Positions 7,614 through 14,006 of a stretch of 14,311 nt of DNA are shown here, one piece after another. Origin of the DNA: JAHECQ01 sp047638695 (GTDB lineage Bacteria; Actinomycetota; Acidimicrobiia; Acidimicrobiales; SZUA-35); assembly GCA_047638695.1 (NCBI GenBank), contig JBLINY010000112.1:1-14311 (forward strand), read 5' to 3'. The notes below the pieces were generated by a model that was not told where the DNA came from, made no database searches, and worked only from the letters and a program-made list of their open reading frames with translations. Every line of letters begins with the position of its first letter. Position 1 is the stretch's first letter. Both the position numbers and the translations under genes were made by a program.

Positions 7614-8834
7614 TCAGCCAGCCGAGGCCTTCAATCCCCGATCGAGATCGTCCGACAGGTCTTCCAAGTCTTCGAGCCCAACTGACAATCGCACCATGCC
7701 ATCACCGATACCAACCGCCTCGCGCGCCTCGGGAGACAGTCGTCGATGGGTCGTGGTGGCTGGGTGGGTCACCAGGCTTTTCGAGTCCCCAACGTTGTTG
7801 GAGATGTCGAACAATCTCAGCCCATCGAGGAAGCCGAAGGCTCGTTCCTTGGTGCCAACATCGATAGTAAAGATCGTGCCTCCGGCGCTCATCTGCAGCT
7901 TGGCCAGATCATGCTGGGGATGCGAAGGGAGGAACGGATAACGAACGGTTGCAACCCTGGCATCTGCTTCCAGGCGGCCCGCCAGTTCGGCACACGTTCG
8001 ACTCGATTCCTCGACCCGCAGACGGATGGTCTCGAGCCCCTTGGCCAGCACCCAAGCATTGAATGGGCTGAGGCTGGGGCCGGTGTGCCGAAGGAACTGC
8101 ATCAGGGTTTTGTCGATGTACTCCGAAGGCCCCAACACGGCCCCACCCATGGTGCGACCCTGACCATCGATGTGTTTGGTCGCCGAGTAGACCACGACAT
8201 CGGCGCCGAACTCGAGCGGCTTCTGCAACACCGGCGATGCGAACACGTTGTCGACGATCACCAGGGCTCCGGCGTCATGCGCCATGTTGCACACGGGCGC
8301 GAGGTCGATGATCTCGAGGCCCGGATTGGACGGAGTCTCGAGGAAGACTGCCTTGGCCCCGCCAGCAAGGGCTTGCTCCCACTCTGCCAGTGAAGTGCCG
8401 TCGATCAGAGTCGTGTGCACCCCCAGCCGGGGCAGAATCTCGTCGAGGATCACATGACACGAACCGAAGAGGGCCCGAGACGCAACAACGCGATCACCTG
8501 CGGCGACCAAGCTGGCGAGCGAAGCGAACACCGCAGCCATGCCACTAGCTGTGGCCATACATGACTCGGCCCCTTCGAGCAGTCGCAGCCGCTCCTCGAA
8601 AACCGAAACGGTCGGGTTGCCGTAGCGCGAATAGATGTAGCGATCGTGCTCACCGGCGAAAGCAGCCTCGGCCTCAGCTGCGGTCGAGTACACATATCCC
8701 GACGTGGGGTAGATGGCTTCGGCCGTCTCGTCAAAGCGCGAGCGCTCGAGGCCACCGCGCACCAGTCGCGTCGCCTCCCCCAGGGCATGTCCCTCATCGG
8801 CTGGCCCGGGCAATTCGCTTACTTCTGAACCCAT
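7614..8834 (-). CDS. metZ: O-succinylhomoserine sulfhydrylase, PLP-dependent
   Basis: A 406-residue member of the Cys/Met metabolism PLP family that makes homocysteine from O-succinylhomoserine and sulfide in methionine synthesis (cytoplasm). Visible marks: YIYSRYGNPTVSVFEERL (66-83) with the phosphate-binding Arg/Tyr pair, TASGMAAV (95-102), VFLETPSNPGLE (163-174), VDNVFASP (194-201), VVYSATKHIDGQGR (214-227) with Schiff-base Lys220, and a late SVGLEDLEDL. The FGSCHVI, SATKHIDGQGR and NVFASP blocks favour MetZ over MetB, MetC or MetY; a direct choice between O-succinyl- and O-acetylhomoserine cannot be made by eye. I chose ATG 8834 because AAGGAG lies eight bases upstream. A TTG six codons earlier lacks this support. 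The start lies inside the end of the rhodanese gene (16-base overlap), implying coupled translation. Confidence 0.92.
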   Translation of the reverse strand: MGSEVSELPGPADEGHALGEATRLVRGGLERSRFDETAEAIYPTSGYVYSTAAEAEAAFAGEHDRYIYSRYGNPTVSVFEERLRLLEGAESCMATASGMAAVFASLASLVAAGDRVVASRALFGSCHVILDEILPRLGVHTTLIDGTSLAEWEQALAGGAKAVFLETPSNPGLEIIDLAPVCNMAHDAGALVIVDNVFASPVLQKPLEFGADVVVYSATKHIDGQGRTMGGAVLGPSEYIDKTLMQFLRHTGPSLSPFNAWVLAKGLETIRLRVEESSRTCAELAGRLEADARVATVRYPFLPSHPQHDLAKLQMSAGGTIFTIDVGTKERAFGFLDGLRLFDISNNVGDSKSLVTHPATTTHRRLSPEAREAVGIGDGMVRLSVGLEDLEDLSDDLDRGLKASAG

Positions 8835-9220
8835 GGGAGGGTCTCCTTCCAACCGCCATGGCGGTGGCCGGCTGAGTCGAGATCTCCCTCGAACCCAGCT
8901 GACACGTTGTAGAGATCAGCAAAACCGGCTGCGGCGAGGGCGCCAGCCGCCGCCAGCGAACGCACGCCCGATCGGCAGAGGAGCAGCACGGGCTGGTGCG
9001 GCGTCAGACGTTCCGAGGCCTGTGAAACGAAGCGTTCGTTGTTCTCGCCTCCGGGGAAACGATTCCATTCGATCAAATGTGTCGTTTTGCCGATATCGGC
9101 AAGATCTGGAACCCCGACATAGTTCCACTCGGCGTCCGTGCGAACATCGATGAGTTCGGCATCGGCGGTCGAGGCGAGAAGGATCCACGCCTCCTGTAAC
9201 GAAACTTCCTTGCAGATCAT
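8819..9220 (-). CDS. Rhodanese-like sulfurtransferase linked to MetZ
   Basis: A 133-residue single-domain rhodanese. AELIDVRTDAEW (21-32) is the usual first motif, and LLLCRSGVRSLAAA (79-92) is the active-site loop with persulfide-forming Cys82. The end NVSAGFEGDLD...GHRHGGWKETLPW belongs to a rhodanese subtype that, as I recall, often sits next to metZ in other bacteria. It may handle or deliver sulfane sulfur for the sulfhydrylase, or remove excess sulfide; both are inference. The ATG at 9220 has AGGGA a few bases upstream. Its stop is 16 bases inside metZ, so the pair should form one transcript. The promoter must lie in the 118-base gap shared with the divergent DUF1737 gene. Confidence 0.9.
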   Translation of the reverse strand: MICKEVSLQEAWILLASTADAELIDVRTDAEWNYVGVPDLADIGKTTHLIEWNRFPGGENNERFVSQASERLTPHQPVLLLCRSGVRSLAAAGALAAAGFADLYNVSAGFEGDLDSAGHRHGGWKETLPWVQK

Positions 9221-9324
9221 GATTTCCCTGTTCAGCTGAAGTGCGGGATTCCCGACATCTTTGGTCGACTCTTGTGGCCATACACTCCTGAGACGCCGCG
9301 ACCATCAGAACTGATCGTGCCATC

Positions 9325-9331
9325 AAAGGAG
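9325..9331 (+). promoter_or_regulatory. Ribosome binding site deciding a TTG start
   Basis: AAAGGAG ends seven bases before TTG 9339-9341. No ATG or GTG lies in frame near this point, so this strong site fixes the unusual start of the small DUF1737 gene. Confidence 0.75.
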
Positions 9332-9338
9332 AAACCTG

Positions 9339-9533
9339 TTGCCCGGATCGAAGACACCACCCCCAAGCAAACTTCGATACCGCCTGCTGACCGGCCCGGA
9401 CACCAGTGAATTCTGCGAGCGGATCTCAGCTGCTCTCGACGGCGGCTACGAGCTGTACGGCTCACCCGCCATTACATTCGATACACAGACACAGTCTCGC
9501 ATCGTGGCGCAGGCGATTATTTTGCCCGACTAG
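9339..9533 (+). CDS. Small DUF1737-family protein
   Basis: A 64-residue protein starting at TTG. The core YRLLTGPDTSEFCERISAAL (14-33), then DGGYELYGSPAITFD (34-48), matches the DUF1737 family pattern (YRLLTGPDD..FC..V..AL..GW.LYGSPA..F), whose members are about 55-70 residues long with no known function. The compact size and alternating polar/hydrophobic pattern suggest a small soluble domain. It diverges from the rhodanese-metZ pair, sharing a 118-base regulatory gap, and converges on the peroxiredoxin gene. The N-terminal MPGSKTPPPSK is variable leader. Any link to sulfur metabolism rests only on position. Confidence 0.83.
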   Translation: MPGSKTPPPSKLRYRLLTGPDTSEFCERISAALDGGYELYGSPAITFDTQTQSRIVAQAIILPD

Positions 9534-9551
9534 GTCGAGCAGCTGAGCGGC

Positions 9552-9569
9552 GTCTGTGTCGAAGCAGAC
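9552..9569. terminator. Weak hairpin between convergent DUF1737 and peroxiredoxin genes
   Basis: GTCTG (9552-9556) and CAGAC (9565-9569) could pair over an 8-base loop in the 56-base gap between the two stops. The 5-bp stem and lack of a T-run make it only a candidate. Confidence 0.25.
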
Positions 9570-9589
9570 TCAGACCTGACTTCACCACT

Positions 9590-10249
9590 TCAGCTTGGCT
9601 GCTTCACGACTCGGAGATACGGCAACGGGGTCTCCCAGCCATCAGGGTACTTTTCGGCTGCCTGCTCGTTGGTAACCGACGGGACGATGATCACATCGTC
9701 GCCTTGGGTCCAGTTGGCTGGCGTGGCCACCTGCTCCTTCGCCGTCAGCTGGCACGAATCGAGAATCCGCATGATCTCGGCGAAGTTGCGGCCCGTGGTC
9801 ATCGGATAGGTGAGCGTGACCTTGATCTTCTTGTCTGGCCCGATGATGAAGACAGATCGTGCCGTGGCGTTGTCGCCCGCCGTCCGCCCCTCGGACGAAT
9901 CACCGGCATCGGCCGGCAGCATGTCATAGAGCTTCACGATCTCGAGGTTCTCGTCGCCAATCAGCGGGTACTTCACCGCGTGGCCCTGCGATGACTCGAT
10001 GTCCTTGGCCCACGCTTCGTGATCGGACACGCCGTCGACACTGATGCCGATGATCTTGCAGTTGCGCTGGGCGAAGTCCGGCTGCAAAGCGGCGACCGCT
10101 CCAAGTTCGGTGGTACAAACCGGCGTGAAGTCTTTCGGGTGTGAGAACAGCAGCGCCCAACCATCTCCGATCCAGTCGTGAAAATTGATTGTGCCCTGGG
10201 TGGTCTCGGCAGTGAAGTCGGGTGCGATGTCGTTTATCCGTAGAGCCAT
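9590..10249 (-). CDS. 1-Cys peroxiredoxin (Prx6 subfamily)
   Basis: A 219-residue thiol peroxidase. The active-site stretch SHPKDFTPVCTTELG (36-50) holds Pro38, Thr42 and peroxidatic Cys45; Arg131 in ATARSVFII completes the site. The long C-terminal part (YPMTTGRNFAEIMRILDSCQ, VATPANW, GDDVIIVPSV, PYLRVV) is diagnostic of the Prx6/1-Cys group and not of AhpC. It reduces hydrogen peroxide and organic peroxides in the cytoplasm. Cys64 and Cys166 are also present, but neither is at a known resolving position. The ATG at 10249 has GGAAGGA seven bases upstream. It lies 64 bases downstream of the dehydrogenase gene on the same strand, with a candidate promoter of its own. Confidence 0.94.
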   Translation of the reverse strand: MALRINDIAPDFTAETTQGTINFHDWIGDGWALLFSHPKDFTPVCTTELGAVAALQPDFAQRNCKIIGISVDGVSDHEAWAKDIESSQGHAVKYPLIGDENLEIVKLYDMLPADAGDSSEGRTAGDNATARSVFIIGPDKKIKVTLTYPMTTGRNFAEIMRILDSCQLTAKEQVATPANWTQGDDVIIVPSVTNEQAAEKYPDGWETPLPYLRVVKQPS

Positions 10250-10272
10250 GAGAAGTTCCTTCCAAATACGAA

Positions 10273-10311
10273 TATTCCGATCAACTTAGTCAGGAATAGA
10301 AGGGAACCCAA
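10273..10311 (-). promoter_or_regulatory. Candidate promoter and inverted repeat upstream of the peroxiredoxin gene
   Basis: Read on the minus strand: TTGGGT (10311-10306), a 17-base spacer, TAAGTT (10288-10283). Overlapping this, TATTCC and GGAATA (arms 10293-10298 and 10273-10278) form an inverted repeat with 14 bases between, covering the -10 region. A repressor or redox regulator could bind there. Both calls rest on pattern alone. Confidence 0.4.
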
Positions 10312-10313
10312 CA

Positions 10314-11249
10314 TCAGGTCAGCTCATCGGCGGCCAGGATTTCGGCGATTCGTTCCGGACTTATGCGGACCTCAACGCCAGCCCGCTCTTCTTGCAGCAG
10401 CATCGCGGTGCGGGAGTCTCGGCCCTCCCATCCCCGGTTCATGGCTTCGGTGAGCTCTTGGAGGGTCAGGTTGGCCAGGCGCATTGGGACATCGAACTCG
10501 CGGCCAACCTCGCAGGCCAGCGAGACATCTTTGCGGGCCAAGGTCAGCGCAAAGTCGGGTGGATCGAATCGACCGGGCAAGAAATTGCGGCTCAATGAAT
10601 CGAACGTCCGGCGACGACCTAGCGCCCCCATTCGCACCGCCTCCCAGAGGCCCTCCGGGTCGACCCCCGCCTTCACACCCATGGTGAATGTCTCGGCCAG
10701 AGCTGTCTGGATGATGTAACCGCTGCAGTTGTGCACCAGTTTGGCGACCGACCCGGCGCCGATTTCACCCACCAGGTGCGGTGCGTCGCTGAAGCTGGAT
10801 AGCACCGGCTCCCACTTGGCGAAGGCCTCGGCGTCACCACCTACCCAAACGGCCAACTTTCCCGACTTCGCACCGTCGGGACCTCCGCTGACCGGAGCAT
10901 CGAAGACGTCGACGCCTCGCTCACTCAGCGCGACCCCGATCGCCCGCATCATGGTCGGCGAGTTGGTGCTGAGGTCGAAGTAAGCCATGCCCTCGTGGGC
11001 TCCTTCGATCAGGCCACCCGCTCCGAGGGCTACTGCCTCTACTTCAGCCGGTCCTGGCAACGAGGTGAACACAACGTCGGACCCGCTGGCGACCGCGGCC
11101 GCCGTGTCGGCCCAAGCTGCGCCCCCGGCCAGCAACGGGTCTGCGGCCGTGCGGTTGAGGTCGGAGACGACGAGATCGTGTCCGGCGGCCAACAGGTTGG
11201 CCGACATGCCGGCCCCCATAGTTCCGAGCCCGATGAATCCAACCTTCAT
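10314..11249 (-). CDS. NAD(P)-dependent 3-hydroxyisobutyrate-dehydrogenase-like beta-hydroxyacid dehydrogenase
   Basis: A 311-residue member of the beta-hydroxyacid dehydrogenase family. The Rossmann motif is GFIGLGTMGAGM (4-15). An acidic residue ending the second strand (VVSDLNR, Asp30) favours NAD over NADP. The substrate-binding block is DAPVSGGPDGAKSG (117-130). The catalytic Lys is K170 in GSVAKLVHNCSGY, with Asn174 four residues on; His173 replaces the more usual Asn. Length and layout are normal. It oxidises a 3-hydroxy acid to a semialdehyde or acts as a glyoxylate/succinic-semialdehyde-type reductase; the substrate is unknown. The ATG at 11249 overlaps the stop of the upstream hydrolase gene as ATGA, with GAGG eight bases upstream, which implies coupled translation in the SnoaL-hydrolase-dehydrogenase operon. 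Confidence 0.92.
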   Translation of the reverse strand: MKVGFIGLGTMGAGMSANLLAAGHDLVVSDLNRTAADPLLAGGAAWADTAAAVASGSDVVFTSLPGPAEVEAVALGAGGLIEGAHEGMAYFDLSTNSPTMMRAIGVALSERGVDVFDAPVSGGPDGAKSGKLAVWVGGDAEAFAKWEPVLSSFSDAPHLVGEIGAGSVAKLVHNCSGYIIQTALAETFTMGVKAGVDPEGLWEAVRMGALGRRRTFDSLSRNFLPGRFDPPDFALTLARKDVSLACEVGREFDVPMRLANLTLQELTEAMNRGWEGRDSRTAMLLQEERAGVEVRISPERIAEILAADELT

Positions 11250-12127
11250 GAGTCTTGCCTCTTTCGTGGGGGTAGGTGCAACGACGCAACCGCGCCGACA
11301 AGGTCGTCAGACGGCGGCGGATACAAACTCAGCACCAACGGATCGTGGCCGGGAACGACATGCTCGTCGCTATCGGCCAGCGTTCTGATGCGGCGGTGCC
11401 CATCGAGCAGGTCGCTCAACGAGTCGTGAGTGGCAAACGCTCTGCCATCCAAGAAGTTCTCGTAAAAGTGGGAACTATCGGACGCTACGACGACTCTTCC
11501 CCTCGCGGTGTTGACCCGCAGCGCCATCTGGCCCGGCGTGTGGCCGGGAATGTGGTGCAGGCTGAGGCCTCGAGGTAACCCGGCATCCTCGCCCTCGACA
11601 TCACCCGAGTGGAACAGCACCCGTTCGGCGTACACGTGGCGAACCATCGCCACCACATCATCGACACGAAACGAATGCCGGACGGCATCATGAGTCATGG
11701 CCCGACCCGTGGCAAAGCCCATCTCGGCATCCTGTATATGGAAACGAGCATTCGGGAAGGCGTCGAGGTTGCCGGCATGGTCGTAGTGCAGATGAGTGAT
11801 GACGACATCGGCAACTTCGAGCGGATCGACACCAATGAGGGCTAGTGCTTCGGCCGGCGTGCGCAGGAAGGTCCTCCCCCGCCGCTCGCCTTCTTCCCTG
11901 CTGAATCCGGTGTCGACAACGACGGTGCGATCGCCGTCGCGCAGGGCCCAGATGAAGTAGTCCATGGCCATCGGGCCGTCGTGGGGATCACCGCCAGCGA
12001 ACATGCCTGACCGCGTACCCATTCGTTCCGCGTATTTGAGGGCATACACCTCGAATTCAGCCAGCGAACTAGTCACAGGAAGAAAGCTAGTCCTATACAG
12101 CGGACGGTTTCGATCAGCCGCCTTCAC
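11246..12127 (-). CDS. Metallo-beta-lactamase-fold hydrolase of the N-acyl homoserine lactonase type
   Basis: A 293-residue protein with a complete two-metal site: THLHYDHAGN (111-120, His112, His114, Asp116, His117), GHTPGQ (His196), ASDSSH (Asp217) and PGHDP (His261). The entry FEVYALKYAER and GGDPHDGPMAMDYFIWALR (45-63), then VVDTGF (70-75), are typical of AHL-lactonase (AttM/AiiA-like) relatives. Known members open the lactone ring of quorum signals or of other lactones such as gamma-butyrolactone. There is no signal peptide. The start is uncertain: GTG 12127 lacks a ribosome binding site, and the first 20 or so residues are extra compared with the family core; GTG 12076 is a later option, also without a good site. 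It lies 17 bases after the SnoaL-like gene and overlaps the dehydrogenase gene by four. Confidence 0.88.
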   Translation of the reverse strand: MKAADRNRPLYRTSFLPVTSSLAEFEVYALKYAERMGTRSGMFAGGDPHDGPMAMDYFIWALRDGDRTVVVDTGFSREEGERRGRTFLRTPAEALALIGVDPLEVADVVITHLHYDHAGNLDAFPNARFHIQDAEMGFATGRAMTHDAVRHSFRVDDVVAMVRHVYAERVLFHSGDVEGEDAGLPRGLSLHHIPGHTPGQMALRVNTARGRVVVASDSSHFYENFLDGRAFATHDSLSDLLDGHRRIRTLADSDEHVVPGHDPLVLSLYPPPSDDLVGAVASLHLPPRKRQDS

Positions 12128-12144
12128 CTAGTCGCGGGCTGGTT

Positions 12145-12525
12145 CTATTCGAAGGCGGGCGTCTTTGTCTTGGCGTAGGTGAGCTTGTGCGTCACCTTGC
12201 CATCGTCGTTGTAGGTGATGAAGTCGAGGCCTCGCCACGACATCGGCTCGCCCTTCACCGTGAGGGTGCAACGCCACGACGCGACCGCCTTGTTGTTGGT
12301 CGGGTCGATCACCAGGTCTTCGTCGAGAAACTTCATCTCGCCGAATGCCCCCTCGAATTGCGGAGCGAACGCGGCCCGCACATCAGCCGGCCCCTTGCTG
12401 GTTCGGCCATTGAATTCTTCGTAGATTCCATCGTCGGCGAAGTAGCTCATCATTTTGTCGAGGTCGTTCGTATTGAACGCCCCAATGAAGCCGGCGGTGA
12501 CTGCTTCGATCTCTGCACGATTCAT
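12145..12525 (-). CDS. SnoaL-like / NTF2-fold protein
   Basis: A 126-residue protein with the SnoaL_2/NTF2 cone-fold pattern: an initial helix EIEAVTAGFIGAFNTNDLDK (5-24), MMSYFADDGIYEEFNG (25-40), then paired strands (KAVASWRCTLTVKG, WRGLDFITYNDDGKVTHKLTY). Members include polyketide cyclases, isomerases, small dehydratases and binding proteins, so the activity is not fixed by sequence. It is the first gene of the operon with the lactonase-like hydrolase and the dehydrogenase. The ATG at 12525 has GGAG eight bases upstream. In the 174-base gap before it, TAAGAT (minus strand, about 40 bases upstream of the ATG) could be a -10, but no good -35 faces it. Confidence 0.85.
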   Translation of the reverse strand: MNRAEIEAVTAGFIGAFNTNDLDKMMSYFADDGIYEEFNGRTSKGPADVRAAFAPQFEGAFGEMKFLDEDLVIDPTNNKAVASWRCTLTVKGEPMSWRGLDFITYNDDGKVTHKLTYAKTKTPAFE

Positions 12526-12699
12526 TTCGGTTGCTCCGGTCGTCGGTCTCCCGTCATCTTACGGGCTACCCGATAGTGCGTGTTGGGCGGACATTTCGGC
12601 CTAGCCGCGGTCTTCCGCCATCATCGGCCGAGAAGGATTAGTCAAGATTTGAGGTTGGCTTAGGGCAGCCGAGCTCCCGACGCGTCAAGCTGACGGGTG

Positions 12700-14004
12700 A
12701 TGAGAAGACGACTCGGCTGGCTACGCGGCGCGTTCGTCCAGTTCGCCATAGCCGGAGCGATCGGGACCCTGGCAATCAGCGTTGGCGGCCTGGTGGCTTC
12801 TCGGCGTGCGGGTGAAGCTGAAGCAATGGCCGAGGTTCGAGCTCAGACCGCCACCATTGCTCGCGTTGTCCTCGAACCCAATCTGTCGCCCGAACTTCTC
12901 GCCGGCGACCCCGCGGCTCTGGCTCGGTTCGATGCCATCGTGACCGAGAGGGTGCTCGACGGTTCAACGGTCCGGGTGAAGCTGTGGGACGCCGATGGTC
13001 GAATCGTGTACTCGGACGAGCCCCGTCTGATCGGCGAGCAGTACGAGCTCGATGACGAGCAGATCGAGTCGCTGTCGTCGGGTTCGGTCGTCTCAGAGAT
13101 CAGCTCTCTCGACGGACCGGAAAACCGGTTCGAAGTCGACGAGAGCCAGATGCTCGAGGTCTACCTGCCGGTGGTCGCGCCGGACGGGCGACCGTTGCTC
13201 TACGAGTCGTATTTTTCCATGTCGACGGTCGGGGCTTCGAGCGGACGCATCCGAGCAGAGTTCGTCCCGATTCTCGTTGGGGCGCTGCTGCTCGTTCACG
13301 CCATGAACCTCACCCTGGCGTGGCTTCTCAACCTCCGCCTCGGCCGCAACCAGCGAGCGCGGGAGCGACTGCTCAACAACGCCATCGAGGCTTCAGATAT
13401 CGAGCGTCGGCGAATCGCGGCCGATATACACGGCGGGGTCGTGCAGGACCTGGCGGGTACGTCGTCGGTCATCACGGCGGCTGCGGAGTCGGCGGCCGCG
13501 ATCTCCCCCGACCTGGCTCGTGATCTTCGATCGGCATCGGTTAGCACCCGTCGGAGTCTGCAGTCGCTCCGCTCGCTGCTGGTCGACATGTATCCGCCGA
13601 ACCTTCGCACACAAGGCCTGCGTGCGGCGCTGGTCGACCTTCTCGTCCCTGGATCCAATCTCGGGATCGACTGCAAGCTGTCGACGAGCGGCGATGTCGA
13701 TGATCGGTTCGAAACAACGGCGCTGATCTACCGGGTGGTCCAGGAGGCAGTTCGGAACGTCTTTCGGCACGCCGACGCCACAAGTCTGGAGGTCTCGGTA
13801 ATCGCCACCGGATCGTCAACGATCGCCACCGTCACCGACAATGGCAAAGGATTTCAATACGCCGGCGTAAGCACGAACAGCTATTTCGGGCTTCGACTGA
13901 TCACGGACCTGGCAACCGAGGCCGGAGCGGCGATGAAAGTGGCGTCAACGCCCGGCTCGGGAACGACGATTGAGATCGAAGTTCCCGTCGATCAGACGCT
14001 CTGA
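12700..14004 (+). CDS. Membrane sensor histidine kinase, HisKA_3 (NarL-partner) type, altered H-box
   Basis: 434 residues. TM1 at about 10-33 and TM2 at about 188-212 enclose an extracytoplasmic sensor of roughly 155 residues (VKLWDADGRIVYSDEPRLIG, Cache/PAS-like in look). The cytoplasmic part starts with a dimerisation helix and RRRIAADIHGGVVQDLAG: phospho-acceptor His244 and Gln249 are present, but residue 245 is Gly where the family has Asp or Glu. The ATPase domain holds the N-box QEAVRNVFRHADA (Asn353) and the G1 box DNGKGF (Asp380), so ATP binding looks intact. Such kinases pair with LuxR/NarL-type response regulators; none is adjacent. The ATG at 12700 follows a GTG directly; neither has a strong ribosome site. 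The gene diverges from the SnoaL operon and its end overlaps the convergent kinase gene. Confidence 0.92.
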   Translation: MRRRLGWLRGAFVQFAIAGAIGTLAISVGGLVASRRAGEAEAMAEVRAQTATIARVVLEPNLSPELLAGDPAALARFDAIVTERVLDGSTVRVKLWDADGRIVYSDEPRLIGEQYELDDEQIESLSSGSVVSEISSLDGPENRFEVDESQMLEVYLPVVAPDGRPLLYESYFSMSTVGASSGRIRAEFVPILVGALLLVHAMNLTLAWLLNLRLGRNQRARERLLNNAIEASDIERRRIAADIHGGVVQDLAGTSSVITAAAESAAAISPDLARDLRSASVSTRRSLQSLRSLLVDMYPPNLRTQGLRAALVDLLVPGSNLGIDCKLSTSGDVDDRFETTALIYRVVQEAVRNVFRHADATSLEVSVIATGSSTIATVTDNGKGFQYAGVSTNSYFGLRLITDLATEAGAAMKVASTPGSGTTIEIEVPVDQTL

Positions 14005-14006
14005 TC
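13990..14006. terminator. 17-bp inverted repeat holding both stop codons of convergent kinase genes
   Basis: GATCAGA (13990-13996) and TCTGATC (14000-14006) are perfect inverted arms around CGC. The plus-strand TGA (14002-14004) lies in one arm and the minus-strand TGA (13992-13994) in the other, at mirror positions. It could form a 7-bp hairpin on either transcript. No T-run follows, so its terminator function is only suggested. Confidence 0.45.

Noticed and set aside
9590..10249. AhpC-type 2-Cys peroxiredoxin
   Set aside because: The C-terminal region and PANW/PYLR blocks belong to the 1-Cys Prx6 group, and no resolving Cys in the AhpC position is seen.
12550..12565. CCCGT...ACGGG hairpin between the SnoaL-like and kinase genes
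   Set aside because: Only a 5-bp stem in a divergent promoter gap where no terminator is expected; likely chance.
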